Positions 24,915-36,336 of a stretch of 64,000 nucleotides of DNA are shown one piece after another. The notes beneath the pieces were generated by a model, which was given only the letters and a program-made list of their open reading frames with translations, ran no database searches and was not told the origin of the DNA. The stretch is from NCBI RefSeq assembly GCF_032452875.1, contig NC_083881.1, positions 64,921,689-64,985,688 of the forward strand, given 5' to 3'. Source of the stretch: Bos javanicus (lineage: Eukaryota > Chordata > Mammalia > Artiodactyla > Bovidae). The stretch's first letter is position 1; every line of letters begins with the position of its first letter. Both the position numbers and the translations under genes were made by a program.

Positions 24915-25086
24915 CTATGCCTTTATTGTCAGGATCTGGAGCAAAGAGCTTTACAGTAATTTTGGGGAGCACCCACTGCATCCATAGACTAACACGACCA
25001 CTGGATCCACCAATGTTACTTGTAGTCTGTTCCAAGGTAACAGAATCTGAGAATGGTGAATCATCAACAGCTTGGACAGAATCTCC
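24915..25086 (-). CDS. VPS13B: VPS13B coding exon (probably exon 26)
   Basis: The exon is 172 nt: 57 codons plus one base. The acceptor is ttatcccag before GGAGATTC and the donor is GCATAG followed by gtatag, which looks weaker than consensus. The protein starts GDSVQAVDDSPFSDSVTLEQ, an acidic Ser/Thr-rich linker that continues the disordered loop of the previous exon. It then enters a folded stretch (GRVSLWMQWVLPKITVKLFAP) with the alternating hydrophobic pattern of beta-strands, as expected in the lipid-transfer groove of VPS13 proteins. The last base pairs with the AA of the next exon to encode Glu. Only 575 nt separate it from the next exon. Confidence 0.96.
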
Positions 25087-25126
25087 CTGGGATAAGAAAT
25101 AACAACAACAATAGTTTTTAACTTGA

Positions 25127-25268
25127 ATAAATATAAGTAAAAATTTACCATTTAAGTAAATATAAGTAAATATAAATAAACAATAATGTTTATATTTATA
25201 TATTAAATAATACACATTCATATTTATAAAATATTTATATACATATAAATATAAGTAAAAATTTACCA
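25127..25268. repeat. AT-rich segment bounded by 24-bp direct repeats
   Basis: An identical 24-base sequence (ataaatataagtaaaaattt followed by acca) occurs at 25127-25150 and 25245-25268. Between them is AT-rich sequence made of related ATAAGTAAATAT units. It lies just upstream of the exon 26 acceptor. Confidence 0.8.
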
Positions 25269-25444
25269 CCTGCAATTATTCCTTATAATTTATATATGAT
25301 AATGCAAATCACCTAAGTGCTTATATATGCCAATAATATAAACATAGACTAATCATATCATTTTCATAGTTTCAGTGTACATGCATGCCATTCCAGGTTC
25401 CTCTAAACAAGTTAGGATCATACTAATGAGTATTTTCTTATAGA

Positions 25445-25635
25445 ATAGCTATAGCCAAGGGCCAAATCTGGCTCTATTTTTGGAAATAAAGTTTAACTAC
25501 CTCACAGTCACATCACTCATTTATCTATTGCCTATGACTACTGTTTAGCAGAGATATGTAGTTGCTTTAGAGATGCTACGATCCACAAAGCCTACAATAT
25601 TTACTATCTTGCCATTAAAATGTCTGTCTAACCCT
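25445..25635 (+). mobile_element. hAT-like DNA transposon fossil
   Basis: Decayed motifs of a common mammalian hAT-type element occur in order: gggccaaatctggctc, aaataaagtttaac, tattgcctatgactac, and aaagcctacaatatttacta. Related pieces occur near 42.2 and 57.7-58.1 kb. I am not sure of the family name. Confidence 0.5.
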
Positions 25636-26739
25636 ACTAAGGCACATTTATGTATGAATCTACAACAACCATAGAAAAATATACCATAGTTAGCATGATT
25701 TAAAAAACAGCAAAGCATGCATCATGCCTCATATAGTTTAATAGTAAGAGGACTTTTAAAAGTTAGCAGATTCAATGCCAGACTTTTTAAATGACTTATG
25801 TGGTTAGAAGTCTCTTAATTAGAGGTAGAGAACATAAGCTTATTCAATTCAACAAATACATAATGAATTCCAGTTATGTATAAGGTCCTAACTTTGGTAC
25901 TAACAAACTTTCTGAAGAAGTCTGTTGGATGTTTTTTTTTGTTGTTTGTTTGTTTGTTTTTTTAATCTTTTCAACAGCTGAAAATAAATCCTGGTTTGAA
26001 GATAAACAGCTTCAGTCTCAAAGGTAGGAAGAGATGGTGCCTGAAACAGTGATTACTCATGGATTACCTAATTAAGGATTTATTTTTAAATCCCAACCTT
26101 GCTATCCATTGAAAATATTCAAAACAACTTGACAACCTAAACCCATTCTCTGTGAACTGATCAAATACACCATAGCATGCTTCCTTAAAGACGTATATAT
26201 ATTTAAATACTCGTTATATGCACTTAAGTTTAGTTTGGCAGGCAACATGCTGTACTAGGATAAAGACTTCGGACACTAGTCATGTAATCTGACCTCTCAG
26301 AATTTGTTACCCACCACTTCAAAATGGTTATTAGAATGATATTTATTTCTCAATTATGATTAAATAAGAACATGATAGAAAAGTGATTGCATATAATGCA
26401 TAATTCACAAATAGCATGTACAATTATCACCATCAAGTGGACTACTTTAGAAACCGATACAATCCTATAGAATTTGGTATGCTATACCTTCTTGCCCTTC
26501 TCATTCTGTCATACTTATAACTTCAGCACATTTACTTTGCCATAAACATTGAATCTATAACACTTAGTTGATGCTTTGAGTGTCAAAAAAATATTCACTT
26601 CCAATGCTAAGGATTCATGACGAGTAGTGAACTATCAGCACAAAACATCCCTTAACGTTTAATAGAAGACAATACAAAAATACTCTTTTTTATGGGTAGT
26701 TTTTTGGAGCAGAAGCCACTAATCTCTTAGCCAAGGCAT

Positions 26740-27238
26740 TAGACAGCCCCTAAGCATATTGAAAAGCAGAGACATTACTTTGCCAACAAAGGTCCGTTTA
26801 GTCAAGGCTATGGTTTTTCCAGTGGTTATGTATGGATGCGAGAGGGACTGTGAAGAAAGCTGAGCGCAGAAGAATTGATGCTTTTGAACTATAGTGTTGG
26901 AGAAGACTCTTGAGAGTCCCTTGGACTGCAAGGAGATCCAACCAGTCCATTCTGAAGGAGATCAGCCCTGGGATTTCTTTGGAAGGAATGATGCTAAAGC
27001 TGAAACTCCAGTACTTTGGCCACCTCATACGGAGAGTTGACTCATTGGAAAAGACTCTGATGCTGGGAGGGCTTGGGGGCAGGAGGAGAAGGGGACGACA
27101 GAGGATGAGATGGCTGGATGGCATCACTGACTCGATGGACATGAGTTTGAGTGAACTCCGGGACATGGTGATGGACAGGGAAGCCTGGCGTGCTGCGATT
27201 CATGGGGTCGCAAAGAGTTGAACTGAACTGAACTGAAG
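26740..27238 (+). mobile_element. BovB LINE 3' fragment
   Basis: The frame at 26910-27221 reads the BovB C-terminus (PWTARRSNQSILKEISPGIS, LQYFGHLIRR, GRQRMRWLDGITDSMD, AWRAAIHGVAKS). The element ends in the characteristic tgaactgaactgaa tail. It is truncated upstream of the reverse-transcriptase core. Confidence 0.95.
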
Positions 27239-27316
27239 AGAAGAGACAAGTAAAACTTCTTACAAAACCAAAGACCCTATATTCGTTACCAAAGACGTGA
27301 CCTCTACACAGGTTAA

Positions 27317-27582
27317 CAGTTCAGTTCAGTCACTCAGTCGTGTCTGACTCTTTGCAACCCCATGAATCGCAGCACACCAGGCCTTCCTGTCCATCACCAT
27401 CTCCCGGAGTTCACTCAGACTCACATCCATCGAGTCAGTGATGCCATCCAGCCATCTCATCCTCTGTCGCCCCCTTCTCCTCCTGCCCCCAATCCCTCCC
27501 AGCAACAGAGTCTTTTCCAATGAGTCAACTCTTCACATGAGGTGGCCAAAGTACTGGAGTTTCAGCTTTAGCATCATTAGTG
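27317..27582 (-). mobile_element. BovB LINE 3' fragment, inverted neighbour
   Basis: The reverse-complement BovB 3' end begins gttcagttcagtcactcag and covers the last 265 or so bases of the element (MRWLDGITDSMDVSLSELRE in the minus frame). It faces the preceding BovB copy tail to tail. Confidence 0.95.
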
Positions 27583-28415
27583 CATCCTATATGAAGTTTT
27601 TCCCTTGACCTCAGTTCTACAACAACTTTCAATCAGAAGAAAATTCAATTTCCTTGAATCTCCGAAAGGAGATCAAATAGAGAAGATTTTCACAAAACAA
27701 CAGGCACATGTTCACTAGGCACCAAGCACAGCAAAGCAATAGTGTCCTGTGATTCAGTGTGACAGAAAATTATAGTCTTAACACCTGAAAACAGTATAAT
27801 CATTATTTGTTCAATTACACCAAGAAAAGCAAACTGCTCATTGCTGGTGATGTTTGCATCTAAACATTTTCCCCAAAATAAATACAAATGTTTTCATCTA
27901 AACGTTTTCCCCAAAAAAATAAAAAATAAATTTATTTTTATTTCCCCAAAATAAAAATAAATGGTCCTAAATCTACTAAAATTGAAATTCCTAGAATTTG
28001 AGAAGCTATATACAAATGAAGATTTTTCATTAGCTGTCTAAAGTACCACAACATCTAATGAAAAGCACAAACTAATACCAGAGAAAGACACATTTTACAA
28101 AGTCAAATTCAGTAAAAGACTACATAATGTAGTCAGTATGCCTTTCTCTATGAATTGGTTCTTTGAGCAGAAGAACTCAGAGATTAAATTCTCGCTCTAA
28201 CACTCAGAAGAACATTATAACCTCAAGAATGGAAATTACAGGGGAAAAAAAAAAATCTCAAATCAACAAGACCTTGATTTTTAACACTACTAAGTATACT
28301 GAGCAGGAACGCTAAGAAAACTGTGGCTTCAAATTCAATAAGCAAGCACTCCTAAGAGAGAGTTTTGCTCTCCTTCTTCATGTAGTTTCAGTTTTCATTT
28401 TGGATTTATAACATT

Positions 28416-29074
28416 TTGTGTGGTATTGTTAAATATGTCTGTGCACTCATTTTCTGTTCAATTTCTAAATGTACAGCAAAAATTGAGCCAGAATTGGAGA
28501 TGCTGACTATTTTCCCACAGGTCTTTATGCCAAGGTTTAAAATATACAGTTCAATTCTTTCACCATTTTGTTGCAAATTGACTAAAATACTGAGTTTATT
28601 TTGCTAACTGAATTTATCTTTGTTCATCTGGAAGAGCAAACGCTTCAGTTCTTCATCCTTGGCCTGTTTCAGAGCTCAGGGATGATCAGACTTTTGGCTA
28701 CACTGCGGCTCTCTTATCAAAATAACTCCAGCATTCTTGTTCAGTCACAAAGCTTCCCAAAGGGCTATACACTTCCACTGCTGTTTGTACTTAAGTCAAC
28801 AGTACCAAGTGGCCTGCTGTGGTTTCCACTACCTATGCTCTCATCATTCCACTGTGAAGGGTGGGAAAAATTAACTGTTTTAAGCTCAGTACTTAAGCCT
28901 GTCACTCATATTTGTTCCTCGACCACCACTCAGATCAGGATTCAGGAGGCTAGGACTATATCCACTGAAAAGTATATTGCTCCTTATCAACATTTCAACA
29001 TAAAAAGAATGGCTCAGTATTTAAAGTATAAATCATCACAGGATCATACAATCAAATACTTCTCTTCTACTTAA
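28416..29074 (+). other. Unassigned open stretch, probably non-coding
   Basis: Two successive open frames of 63 and 157 codons occur here, the longest in apparently unique intron sequence. I see no conserved domain, signal or splice arrangement, and no resemblance to a known family. Chance is the simplest explanation. Confidence 0.2.
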
Positions 29075-29374
29075 TACAAACAATTGTTAGGAGTGAGCTT
29101 TTTTAAGCCAGATTCATTTATAGTGAATTCTTTATAGTCAAAATATTTTAAAAATAATAGTAGTTTTGACCCTACTTAGACAGAAATACCTTAGTGTTTT
29201 TAAACTTTATATATTTTTGGAATGCAAATAATTAATTAGAAATGTAAATATACAGAAATATAAATAAGCACAACAAATATAAGGTGACCTCAGATTAATG
29301 GATTATATTTATATAATAAAACTATTTGAATTAAAAAAAATAAGCCAACAATTGAAAACTTAAAGACATCTTCT

Positions 29375-29577
29375 AGGACTTCCCCAGTGATTCAGTGGTA
29401 AAGAATCCACCTGCAGTGCAGAAGATATGGGTTCAATCCTTGGGTCAGAAGATCCCCTGGAGGAGGAAATGGCAACCCATTCCAGTATTCTTGCCTGGAA
29501 AATCCCATGGACAGAGGAGCCTTGCAGGCTACAGTCTATGGGGTCACAAAGAGTCACACAGGACAGCAAGAGCTAGC
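29375..29577 (+). mobile_element. Bov-A2-type SINE with target-site duplication
   Basis: The sequence runs from aggacttccccagtgattca to gtcacacaggacagcaagag. Exact 10-bp duplications (gacatcttct) lie at 29365-29374 and 29578-29587. Confidence 0.95.
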
Positions 29578-30004
29578 GACATCTTCTGGCATGATTATTT
29601 TGAAACGACAAAAGCGTTTCAAACAACAAACTATTGTGCTGATTTACATGCGAAGGCTAACCAATAACCTCCTATACGTACCGCCTTATTCAATTAAGTA
29701 GATGACATTAAAAATGCTAGAAATTTTACATTTTAAATAACATTTTCATCCTAAATGTTGAAGATAAAATCATTTAAAGACAAACATTTAATGAAATAAG
29801 TTTATTTTGAGGAAGAAATTTAAAACTACGAGACATTCTTAAAATAGTACTTGAGTAAAAAAGTTCAAACTAAACTTCCTTTTTAAAAGTTTGTCAAAAA
29901 TAGTAGTTGGAGGTAGATTACTGCTTAGGTTACCTGCATTTAAATAACTGAAAAACTAACAATAGTTTTGCTACATTAGTTGATACCAAACAACTTCTCT
30001 CTCT

Positions 30005-30310
30005 GTGTTTTGGATATATACTGACATATAATAATATAAGTTTCAGGTATAAAACATAATGATTCTATATTTACATATACATTGTGAAATGACTACAGTA
30101 AATCCTGTTATCATCCATTTTCACAGTCATAAATTATTTTTCTTGTGATGAGAACTTCTAAGAACTATAACTTTGAAAATTCAATACGGTACTATTAAAT
30201 ACAGTTACCATAGTGCACATTACATCACTATAGCTTATTTATTTTATAACTGGAAATTTGTACCTTTAGACCACCATCAATCATTTTTTTGCCCTAGCCC
30301 AAATTTTCAC
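30005..30310 (-). mobile_element. Old L1 3' UTR fragment
   Basis: Contains antisense-L1 motifs (aagtttcaggtataaaacat, ttaccatagtgcacattac, attttataactggaaatttg). A second related piece lies at about 30395-30560 (cagttgatttataatattat). Confidence 0.65.
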
Positions 30311-30847
30311 TTTGGATTTAACTGACAATAAATGCATTTTAAATAATTACTGGAGTCTATGAATCACTTCATGATGGATTGTTTTCTGGAAATATATATG
30401 TTTATAACTGGAGTACAGTTGATTTATAATATTATATTAATTTCAGATATACAATATAGTGATTCAATATTTTATAGATTATACTCCATTTAAAGTTATT
30501 ATAAAATATTGGCTATATACCATGGTATACAATATAGATCATGCTGGATTTTTTTTAAAAATCTAGGTTGCTGAAGTAATTTTAATTCCAGAATCAATTA
30601 AAAAATACAATTCAAATTTTTACATGACCCTAAGATTTCAACATTAGTGGTTAATCTGTCAATTTTTACCTTTGTTGAACTCTAAAATCAATATTCTAGC
30701 ATTTATTCAGCATTCTATATTTTTCTAAAGCTTCAAAATTGTTTCTTTAAAATGCTGTGGATAAAGATGACATTTCAAAGACATTATAAATAAATAAGAG
30801 AAAGTAAAAATGAAAAAATGCTTAATGGTTTGCCTAAAATCACAACT

Positions 30848-31113
30848 GGGAGAAGGCAATGGCACCCCACTCCAGTACTCTTGCCTGGAAAATCCCATGG
30901 ACGGAGGAGCCTGGTAGGCTGCAGTCCATGGGGTCGCTAAGAGTCAGACACGACTGAGAGACTTCACTTTCACTTTCATGCACTGGAGGAGGAAATGGCA
31001 ACTCACTCCAGTGTTCTTGCCTGGAGAATCCAAGGGACGGCGGGGCCTGGTGGGCTGCCGTCTGTGGGGTCGCACAGAGTCAGACATGACTGAAGCGACT
31101 TAGCAGCAGCAGC
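30848..31113 (+). mobile_element. Bov-tA-type SINE, full-length, recent
   Basis: A dimeric SINE with very little divergence runs from gagaaggcaatggcacccca to the CAG-rich end (cttagcagcagcagc). Exact 12-bp duplications (aaaatcacaact) lie at 30836-30847 and 31114-31125. Confidence 0.95.
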
Positions 31114-31156
31114 AAAATCACAACTTACTTGGAGAGATTTAATTTCATCAACACAA

Positions 31157-31296
31157 TGTTTGTTGTTTAGTTGCTAAGTTGTGTTCCACTCTTTTGCGAC
31201 CTGATGGACTAGCCTATCAGGTGCCTCTGTCCATGGGATTTCCAGGCAGAAATACTGCAGTGGGTTGCCTTTTCCTTCTCTAGAAGATCTTCCCAA
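31157..31296 (-). mobile_element. Bov-A-type SINE fragment
   Basis: A reverse-complement SINE starts tttgttgtttagttgctaag and ends near agatcttcccaac. It is more diverged than its neighbours. Confidence 0.8.
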
Positions 31297-31477
31297 CTAT
31301 ACCTATTCATAATAGCTGTCCTTCCTATTATACTTTCATGGAAAAAACTGAAAAGCCAGATTCAAATTAACATTTTATATAATTAGGACAGCTTCCAATA
31401 TAGTTTATGTATTTATAAGGGAACTATGCAAATATGTATTTGTGTACTGCATGTATATTTGCTTTGTGTGTGTGTGT

Positions 31478-31683
31478 GCGCTCAGTAGTGCCCAACTCTT
31501 GGCGGCTTGATGGACTGTAGGCCACCAGGCTTTTCTGCCCATGGGATTGTCCAGGCAGGAATACTGGAGTGGGTGGCCATTTCCTTCCACAGAAGATCTT
31601 TCTGATCCAGGGATCGAATCTGCATGCACTGTGTCTCCTGGAGATGTTAGCAGATGGATTCTTTACCACAGTGCCGCTTGGTT
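31478..31683 (-). mobile_element. Bov-A2-type SINE beside a TG run
   Basis: A reverse-complement SINE runs from gcgctcagtagtgcccaact to ggattctttaccacagtgcc. A short TG run adjoins the low end. Confidence 0.9.
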
Positions 31684-31739
31684 GTCATTAAAAACAAATT
31701 ATCAAACTACTAGCACTTTTAAAGGCACTTTTTATTGTT

Positions 31740-32098
31740 GGGGTGTTGGAGAAGTCCCTTGAGAGTCCCTTGGACTGTAAGGAGTCCAACCAGTCAATCC
31801 TATAGGAAATCAGTCATGAATATGCATTGGAAGGATTGATGCTGAAGCTGAAACGCCAATACTTTGGCCACCTGATGTAAAGAACTGACTCACTGGAAAA
31901 GACCCTGATGCTGGGAAAGACTGAAGGCAGGAGGAGAAGGGGACACCAGAGGATGAGATGGTTGGATGACATCACTGACTCGATGGACATGAGTTTGAGC
32001 AAGCTCCGGGAGTTGGTGATGGACAGGGAAGCCTGGCGTGTTGCAGTCCATGGGGCCGCAAAGAGTCCGACATGACTTAGTGACTGAACTGAACTGAT
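31740..32098 (+). mobile_element. BovB LINE 3' fragment
   Basis: It begins ggggtgttggagaagtccc and ends with the gactgaactgaactg tail. The frame is broken relative to the BovB protein by several small changes. Confidence 0.95.
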
Positions 32099-32739
32099 TT
32101 TGCAAGCTAAACGGCATAATATTTCAAAAGATGATTATATAGTTTTTGAACATCTTCCTGAACACAAATTTCTGACAACCTAAACCAGCTGAAATACACT
32201 GAAGTATGTTTTTCAAGTATACAAGTAAAGTCTTACTTTGGGTCCCTGGTAATAATTACTGTCCCAGGGATAACTTGTTATATAGCAAATATTTGCTCCC
32301 CCTTCTGTGTAATAAGGAATTTTCTCTGGGAAGCAATAATGAAGTTATGGGTTAAATTTCCCAGTCCACCTATGTATTATGAGTATGTACATGTTCATCC
32401 TCCAATTTAAATATTCAATATTATAAAGTTCTTTAAGGATAAAAGACTTGAGTATTAAAAGCTTAATTTTTAAAAAATGCTGAACACTATTAAGTATCTG
32501 CATCTATATTAGCATGATTATTTTATAGAATAATGAAAAAAAAGGTTTTGAAGTATGATAGCCCTTTTATGGCCCTGGGCAACTTTCTTTTAAAAAACCA
32601 GTTTGAACAGTGGGCATTATTTTGTATATATAAAACTTCATGTACATGCCCATTATACCATGTATATTTATGTTATGTTAACTCTCTCTAGCAACTCTCT
32701 TTCTCTGTTCTGAACTGCAGTTGTATTTCTGGAGCCAAC

Positions 32740-32850
32740 CTGTTGCTTTCCTCCCTTTCTCCCACCCTTCCGTCTCTTTTCCTTCCCTCGTTTCCCCCCT
32801 CTACCCTTCCTTTCATCCTTCCATCCTCCTTTCCATCTTGCCATCTCGGT
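32740..32850. repeat. Pyrimidine-rich tract
   Basis: About 100 bases are almost entirely C and T (cctccctttctcccaccctt, cgtttcccccctctaccctt). The Arg/Gly/Glu-rich frame opposite is a composition effect. Confidence 0.8.
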
Positions 32851-33162
32851 GTTTCTCTGACAAAAGGCAACTCAAGGAAGAAAGACTTTAGCAGCTGGTT
32901 CAGTATTTTTGGAACTTGAATTGTGAGAAACCATGTTTTTCTAAGAGTCCATTACATTAAGATGAGTAAGTATAAAGAACTGAGTGAAAGTACTAATCTG
33001 GGAAATGAACTTTGGCAATTATGAATATGAGTTTCAAAAACCAGACTGCTTCATTATTACTTGTTCCAGTGTGCCACATAAGAACCTTGTTGATAAAAAA
33101 AAATTATCAATCCTAATTGATAAAGTACTAATTTCATCTGATGGTAAAGGTCAATGCATGCT

Positions 33163-33375
33163 TTGGGGTTTCCCTGCTGGCTCAGTGGTAGATTCCATCT
33201 AACAATACAGGAGACATGAGTTTGATCCCTGGGTCAAGAAGATATTATGGAAAAGGAAATGCAAGCCACTCCAGTATATTCTTCCCTGGAAAATTCCATG
33301 GATAGAGGAGGATGACAAGCTATAGTCCGTGAGTCATAAAAAGAGATGGACATGACTTAGCAACTAAATAACAGC
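33163..33375 (+). mobile_element. Bov-A2-type SINE
   Basis: The sequence runs from ggggtttccctgctggctca to atggacatgacttagcaac and is moderately diverged. Confidence 0.9.
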
Positions 33376-33831
33376 AAATTAAGTTAAGTACCCAATTTAA
33401 GAAACTAGAAAAAACAACAGAACAAACCCCCCCAAAAAGCAGTATCTGTCTTAGCCTAAGTAGTAGAAAAAAGTTACCTTTGAGACTTTTTAAACACAAC
33501 TCTGGGTTACACATAGGTTTGAGGGCATGACTTCACACTACAAAAAAGTTTCAAAAAACATCCAACTAAGAAGTTAATAATTAAAGGGTCTCAGGTTAGT
33601 GATGGCCTTTTGAGTCCCTCAGAGAAGGAAATACATGAAATCCCTATTGGGGAACAGGCCCTCAAATACTATGAAAGAGTCTCATGAAGTCCCACTAGTG
33701 GAAGAACTCTGAATAGAAGAGCACGAAAAACATAGAGAAACAGTCTACTAAGAGCAAGAATTACAAATGTAACAGTATGATTAAACTCTCAAGATTCAGA
33801 TAAAAGATTTGATAAATAATATAAAAGAATT

Positions 33832-34790
33832 TTACTGGACATGGAACAACAGACTGGTTTCAAATCAGGAAACGAATGCATCAAGACTGTATATTGTCAC
33901 CCTGCTTATTTAACTTGTATGCAGAGTACATCATGCAAAATGCTGGACTGGATGAAGCACAAGCTGGAATCAAGATTGCCGGGAAAAATATCAATAACCT
34001 CAGATATGCAGATGATACCACCCTTATAGCAGAAAGTGAAGAGGAACTAAAGAGCCTGTAGACGAAAGTGAAAGAGGAGAGTGAAAAACCTGGCTTAAAA
34101 CTCACCATTCAGAAAACTAAGATCATGGCATCTGGTCCCATCATTTCATGGAAAATAGACGGGGAAACAGTGGAAACAGTGAGAGACTATTTTTCTGGGC
34201 TCCCAAATCACTGCAGATGGTGACTGCAGCCATGAAATTAAAAGACACTTGCTCCTTCGAAGAAAAGCTATGACCAACCAAGATAGCATATTAAAAATCA
34301 GAGACATTACTTTGCCAACAAAGGTCTGTCTAGTCAAAGCTCTCGTTTTTCCAGTAGTCTTGTATGGATGTGAGAGTTGGACTATAAAGAAAGCTGAGCG
34401 CCGAAGGATGGATGCTTTTGAACTGCAGTGTTGGAGAAGACTCTTGAGAGACCCTTGGATAGCATGGAGATCCAACCTGTCAATCCTAAATGAAACCAGT
34501 CCTGAATATTCACTGAAAGGACTTACCCTGAAGCTGAAACTTCAATACTCTGGCAATCCTGATGAGAAGAACTGACTCATTTTAAAAGGCCCTGATGCTG
34601 GGAGGGATTGGGGGCAGGAGGAGAAGGGGATGACAGAGGATGAGATGGCTGGATGGCATCAGCGACTCAATGGACATGAGTTTGAGTAAGCTCCAGGAGT
34701 TGGTGATGGACAGGGAGGCCTGGCGTGCTGCGATTCATGGGGTCGCAAAGAGTCAGACACGACTGAGCGACTGATCTGATCTGATCTGAT
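33832..34790 (+). mobile_element. BovB LINE reverse-transcriptase and 3' fragment
   Basis: The 5'-truncated BovB copy begins near actggacatggaacaacaga and ends with a ctgatctgatctgatctg tail. The frame at 33876-34061 holds the RT motifs LSPCLFNLYAEYIM and RYADDTTL (the YADD metal-binding box). It is then cut by a stop at about 34060, and the downstream part at 34249-34575 is in another frame. It is inactive. Confidence 0.95.
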
Positions 34791-35324
34791 GCCCTGTATC
34801 ATAATAAATCAGATTTCATTTGGTCAAAATGAGTTGATTTTCTAAATCATTTAATATCCACATATTAAAAGAACCTTTTAAGTAGCTTTTAAGTAGTTTC
34901 AAAGCTATTCTATACCACGGGTACAAAGTTGGTACTGGTTGTTTAAATTATAGTCATGCTACGATAAAAAAGATAATAGGTAATAGGGTGACAGTGGAAA
35001 GTTTATACCCCACATCAAGTAGGGATGGTATTGAAACAATATAATCATCATTTAGCATTGTTTCTTCTCAGTTAATGAAAGCCTTTCAGTGAGAGGTAAA
35101 TTACCTCTAACTCATAATGTTTGACTTAACATTTATTTCAGATGAAAAAAATAGCATAAAAAGCACAACACATAAATAGAAAAAAACAACAGTGCCAAAT
35201 TTTCATTACATCTCTTGCTATTTGAACAAAATCAGTTAGACCTGAAGCCTGCTAGAAGTTTTCCTTCACACAGAATTATTATCAACCGAGAAAATTATGT
35301 TCAACCTAAAAAATATTACCTAAT

Positions 35325-35882
35325 ATTGAAAAAGTTAGGTGAAATACTTATTCAACATTATTACTGAAAATCCTAGCCAGAGTAATTAGGCATGAAAAAG
35401 AAGTAAAAGACAACAAAACTGGATAGGAAATAGCAGAATTATCTCTGTTGATTAACAACATGACCTTGTAAGTATAAAATCTAAAAATTCCACAAAAAAA
35501 CTGTTAAAACTAATAAACTCATCAAGATACAAACTCAAACATAAAAGTCAGCTGTGTTTTTATACAATAACAATGAGTATCAGAAAAGGAATAAAACAGT
35601 TCTATTTATAATAGCATCAAAAAGAGTAAAATACTTAGGCATAAACCAGGAAGTGAAAGACTACAAAGTATTGCTAAAAGAAATAATGCTAATGCTAAGT
35701 CACTTCAGTCGTGTCCGACTCTGGGCTGCCCATAGAGGGCAGCCCACCAGGCTCCGCTGTCCTTGGGATTCTCCAGGCAAGAATACTGGAGTGGGTTGCC
35801 ATTTCTTTCTCCAATAAGAGAAAATAAATGCACATATAAATGCTCCATGTTTATGAATCAGAAGACTTAATGTTAAAAATGA
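35325..35882 (+). mobile_element. Old L1 ORF2 fragment, split by a SINE
   Basis: L1 motifs in order: ccagagtaattaggc, ataaactcatcaagatacaa, tctatttataatagcatcaa, aaaatacttaggcataaacc. A reverse SINE is inserted at about 35685-35814, after which L1-like sequence resumes. Confidence 0.75.
35685..35814 (-). mobile_element. Partial Bov-tA SINE inside L1
   Basis: A reverse-complement left half starts atgctaagtcacttcagtcg and ends ttgccatttctttctcc. Confidence 0.9.
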
Positions 35883-35887
35883 ACAGT

Positions 35888-35961
35888 ATTTGGCAAAACT
35901 AATACAATTATGTAAAGTTTAAAAATAAAATAAAATTTAAAAAAAATTTAAAAAAATTAAT
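35888..35961 (+). mobile_element. Minimal L1 insertion (about 74 bp) with target-site duplication
   Basis: Only the last bases of the young ruminant L1 are present (atttggcaaaactaatacaa, then an A-rich tail). They match the reverse complement of the 3' end of the L1 copy at 45.5 kb. Exact 12-bp duplications (aaaatgaacagt) lie at 35876-35887 and 35962-35973. Confidence 0.85.
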
Positions 35962-36336
35962 AAAATGAACAGTTGTTGTTTGATACGTACCACATTTCAG
36001 TTGGGAAAATTTTTTTTAAAGTTCTGGATACAGTTGATGGTGATGGTGGCACAACAACCTGAATGTACTCAATGTCACACAATAGTACACTTAAAAATGG
36101 TTTAAATGGTAATTTTGCATTGTATATTTTACCAGAGACAAAGCTTTGATATAAAAATCTTAATTGGGACGTAAAATCATAATCTCATAGTATCAAAAGA
36201 ATACCAGTGTATTTATTTAGCATTTGTAACATATGTTCATTAGTTTTATTTTATACAGACTGGGTTACTAGAGTGGCATACAAAATATTTGACCATTAAA
36301 TATTACTTTATCAATGAGCAAAATAAAATTTTCTAT

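Noticed and set aside
28601..29074. 157-codon open frame as a possible novel gene
   Set aside because: It has no recognisable domain, no upstream promoter-like or splice context, and biased low-information composition. An open frame of this size is expected by chance in 64 kb.
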